Part shown: one piece after another, positions 19,292 through 20,283 of the stretch
Layout of the letters: each line of letters starts with the position of its first letter
How positions within the stretch are numbered: the first letter of the stretch is position 1
NCBI GenBank assembly: GCA_043381765.1
Contig: JBHJMP010000627.1
Coordinates: 1 to 20,283 of the forward strand
DNA from: Collodictyon triciliatum
Taxonomy: Eukaryota; CRuMs
Reading direction: 5' to 3'
DNA length: 20,283 nt
The notes under the pieces: model-generated
The model's input: the letters and a program-made list of their open reading frames with translations, nothing else
Told to the model about the DNA's origin: nothing
The model's database searches: none
Position numbers and translations under genes: made by a program

Positions 19292-19903
19292 TAATAAAAA
19301 TAATAAAAATAATAAAAATAATAAAAATAAAAATAAAGATAAAAATAAAAATAATAAAAATAAAAAGTGGTACCGACGGAACAAACAGATAATATAGACA
19401 AATGCAAACGGACGCGAGTTTTTTTAAAGAAAAACAGAACAAAATGAAACGAAAAATCATCATTACAATACTTATCATAATTAATATATATATAAAAGGT
19501 GTCGATATGGCTCCAAGAGAGTTACAAGCCTTACGTTTTGGAGCGAGAGAATCGATTAGAGATAACGAGTCTATATGTGATTTACTTTTCGTTTTTTGCC
19601 GGTTTGCTTTCCACCCTCCTCGACATTAGCGAGTGGCTTATCTTGATGGTTCTGATATTCAATGTCGTTGTGGCGGTCTTCATCAGCTTCGCTTACATCA
19701 TCGCGCCAGGAGCCCGAAGCTTTTGGTTGTCGCTGTCCACCTCCAAGGTTGTTGACAATGCGGCCCAAAGCTACCCCATGAACGCCGTCCCACCACACGC
19801 AAATTCACATCCCTCATGGGTGGATTCAGGTAGCAACGCGCACCCAACACACAGCACCCAAAACAGCACAATCGTCAAGGTTGTACCAGGCAGCACGCCT
19901 TAG
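13279..19903 (+). CDS. LRR, Cys-rich, multi-pass membrane protein (putative surface receptor)
   Basis: About 1,531 residues. Exons: 13279-13409, 13851-14304, 14579-17290, 17565-17721, 17858-18039, 18138-18260, 18437-18748, 18895-19014, 19499-19903. All joins are GT-AG and in phase except the exon 5/6 donor, where only a GC donor at 18040 keeps frame. Seen in order: a hydrophobic signal sequence (about residues 12-36); a weak SAM-like stretch; an LRR N-cap with NNW and CDWHGVTC (to about 195); about 30 plant-type repeats of 22-24 residues with SGTIPDF motifs in one 2.7-kb exon; a Cys-rich EGF/ephrin-receptor-like module ending GRLCSRCKSGY; then about eight hydrophobic segments with conserved-looking GCTLYDP, PWIQC and IWECVVLVRRM; and a Ser/Asn/Thr-rich tail. 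This arrangement suggests extracellular ligand or surface binding coupled to a multi-pass membrane domain. No kinase is present. Ligand and signalling are unknown. Confidence 0.75.
13454..13478 (+). mobile_element. Micro-retroposon copy 4 in first intron of the LRR gene
   Basis: CTTTGAATCGAATAAAGG plus an A run, flanked by imperfect direct repeats AATGTATCCAATCCTGT (13437-13453) and AATGTACCCACTCTTGT (ending about 13494), which match at 14 of 17. This fits an older insertion whose target duplication has diverged. It lacks the AACCTCGCTAC head of copies 1 and 2, so it would be 5' truncated. Confidence 0.6.
13533..13560 (+). mobile_element. Micro-retroposon-like remnant 5
   Basis: GTTTGAATCATATAAAGAAAAA resembles the core with several changes. 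No target-site duplication is visible. A second possible remnant, AGAATCAAATAAAATGGAAAAA, lies at about 13704-13727. Both could be chance matches in AT-rich sequence. Confidence 0.3.
13748..13771 (-). mobile_element. Micro-retroposon copy 6, inverted
   Basis: The + strand reads TTTTTCCTTTATTCGATTCAAAG, the exact reverse complement of the core and its A tail. It lies about 80 bp before exon 2 of the LRR gene. The flanks share only TTTGAT, so no clear target-site duplication. Its presence in the opposite orientation shows the repeat is dispersed and not a splice or promoter motif. Confidence 0.6.
14579..17290 (+). other. Single large LRR-coding exon
   Basis: A 904-codon exon beginning AGYCPIVALNL directly after an ATTAG acceptor. 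It carries about 30 LRR units with the plant-type LxGxIP signature (GTIPDF, GTLPDF, GSIPEF and variants). From about 17000 it codes for the Cys-rich segment, including CQCLPNYHGRGSQCLHC. In contrast to the finely split WD40 gene, the repeats are not divided by introns, which suits expansion by tandem duplication within one exon. Confidence 0.8.
17565..19014 (+). other. Multi-pass membrane domain, exons 4-8 of the LRR gene
   Basis: The last Cys-rich unit (RLCSRCKSGY, then CAECP) runs straight into the first membrane segment, LTLFPLGLIMLLWYLV. Further hydrophobic stretches follow: FMLPALVLLILF, IYLLRFPIVLAIGFV, VFITAFCIYAIYYG, ISVLFLACFVIGLPLW and PTLLFFLLYVIIQ. Two more lie in exon 9. Between segments 4 and 5 is a loop with two Cys (MGCTLYDP to PWIQC) that could form a disulfide. 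I know this general layout from multi-pass proteins with ephrin-receptor-like Cys modules in protists and oomycetes, but cannot name a family. Confidence 0.65.
18870..18889. repeat. Short (ATT)n tract
   Basis: Six to seven ATT units immediately before the exon 8 acceptor (GGAAG at 18894) of the LRR gene. Confidence 0.85.
19045..19345. repeat. (AAT)n microsatellite around a 100-N gap
   Basis: AAT units at 19045-19136 and about 19237-19287 flank a 100-N gap at 19137-19236. They grade into AATAAA-type repeats to about 19345. All lies in the last large intron of the LRR gene, and the true length is unknown. Confidence 0.95.
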
Positions 19904-19989
19904 GGCAGTCCATCTACCCCCGAATATTGGCCATTTCCCTTCTTTTCTTCTTCTTCCTCCTTCTCTCTTTTATGACACATAAATCGAAG

Positions 19990-20154
19990 GTGAGGACGAA
20001 GACAAACGACTTTATCCCCACGACGCTGCAAAGCGAAGGAAGTAAACAAATGACTAAATTCCACGACAGTGCAACACTTGCGCCTGAAAGGCGGAACAAT
20101 CATGGAGGTAGCAGCGGGGACAGAATAACTGCTAAGGGATCCTTGCAAAGTTGA
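19990..20154 (+). other. Possible extra C-terminal exon of the LRR gene
   Basis: A long CT-rich tract (about 19937-19970) leads to an ATCGAAG acceptor. A 55-codon frame follows, reading VRTKTNDFIPTTLQSEG and onward to TGA at 20152-20154. It joins in phase to a donor AAG|GTTGTA after 19879 in exon 9, which would replace the last seven residues with a 54-residue hydrophilic cytoplasmic tail. Composition matches the Ser/Thr/Asn-rich tail before it. If real, the protein is about 1,578 residues. Confidence 0.45.
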
Positions 20155-20180
20155 ACAGGAAATTGAAACAAAAGACAAAC

Positions 20181-20283
20181 AAAAGACAACAAAAGAAAAG
20201 AAAGGAAAAGAAAGGAAAAGAAAAGAAAAGAAAAGAAAAGAAAAGAAAAGAAAAGAAAAGAAAAGAAAAGAAAAGAAAAGGAA
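20181..20283. repeat. (AAAAG)n microsatellite at scaffold end
   Basis: Irregular AAAGAC and AAAGG units pass into a regular AAAAG array that reaches the last base of the window. Confidence 0.95.

Noticed and set aside
18970-19478. Minus-strand open frames of poly-Ile, Leu or Tyr
   Set aside because: Translation of the (AAT)n repeat across the 100-N gap in an intron.

Overview
This is eukaryotic nuclear DNA: AT-rich, dense in microsatellites, with genes cut into many GT-AG exons that keep reading frame when joined. The microsatellite load, intron-rich genes, a cilium-type WD40 gene and a plant-like LRR surface protein fit a free-living protist; a foraminiferan such as Reticulomyxa is my best guess, by inference only. 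The window starts in a (TTTCTC)n tract and ends in an (AAAAG)n tract. Four N runs (10 N and three of exactly 100 N) all lie beside low-complexity sequence inside introns, so it looks like a whole scaffold broken at microsatellites.

Layout. (1) 1-645: microsatellites and AT-rich sequence, no gene seen. (2) 646-10180, + strand: one gene of about 33 exons and about 1,200 codons encoding an EF-hand plus WD40-repeat protein of the WDR49/WDR64/WDY (CFAP337) axonemal type. (3) 10181-12620: GC-richer islands. They hold a two-exon minus-strand gene for a 59-residue single-pass membrane protein (10734-11141), a coding-like island whose strand I cannot settle (11808-12355), and an orphan WD40-like open segment (12424-12552). 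(4) 12553-13278: intergenic. (5) 13279-19903, possibly to 20154, + strand: a 9-10 exon gene for a large surface protein with signal peptide, LRR N-cap, about 30 plant-type LRRs, a Cys-rich module and a multi-pass C-terminal half, so a likely receptor or adhesion protein.

The main unexpected signal is a very short dispersed repeat, core TTTGAATCGAATAAAGG followed by an A run. The copy in a WD40-gene intron is flanked by perfect 17-bp direct repeats, as expected of a LINE-mobilised, poly(A)-tailed micro-retroposon. More copies cluster at 12.37-13.77 kb on both sides of, and inside the first intron of, the LRR gene.

All exon joins were made by eye from splice dinucleotides, phase continuity and protein-family fit. 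No transcript evidence or database search was available. The two large genes have no visible functional link beyond being neighbours.
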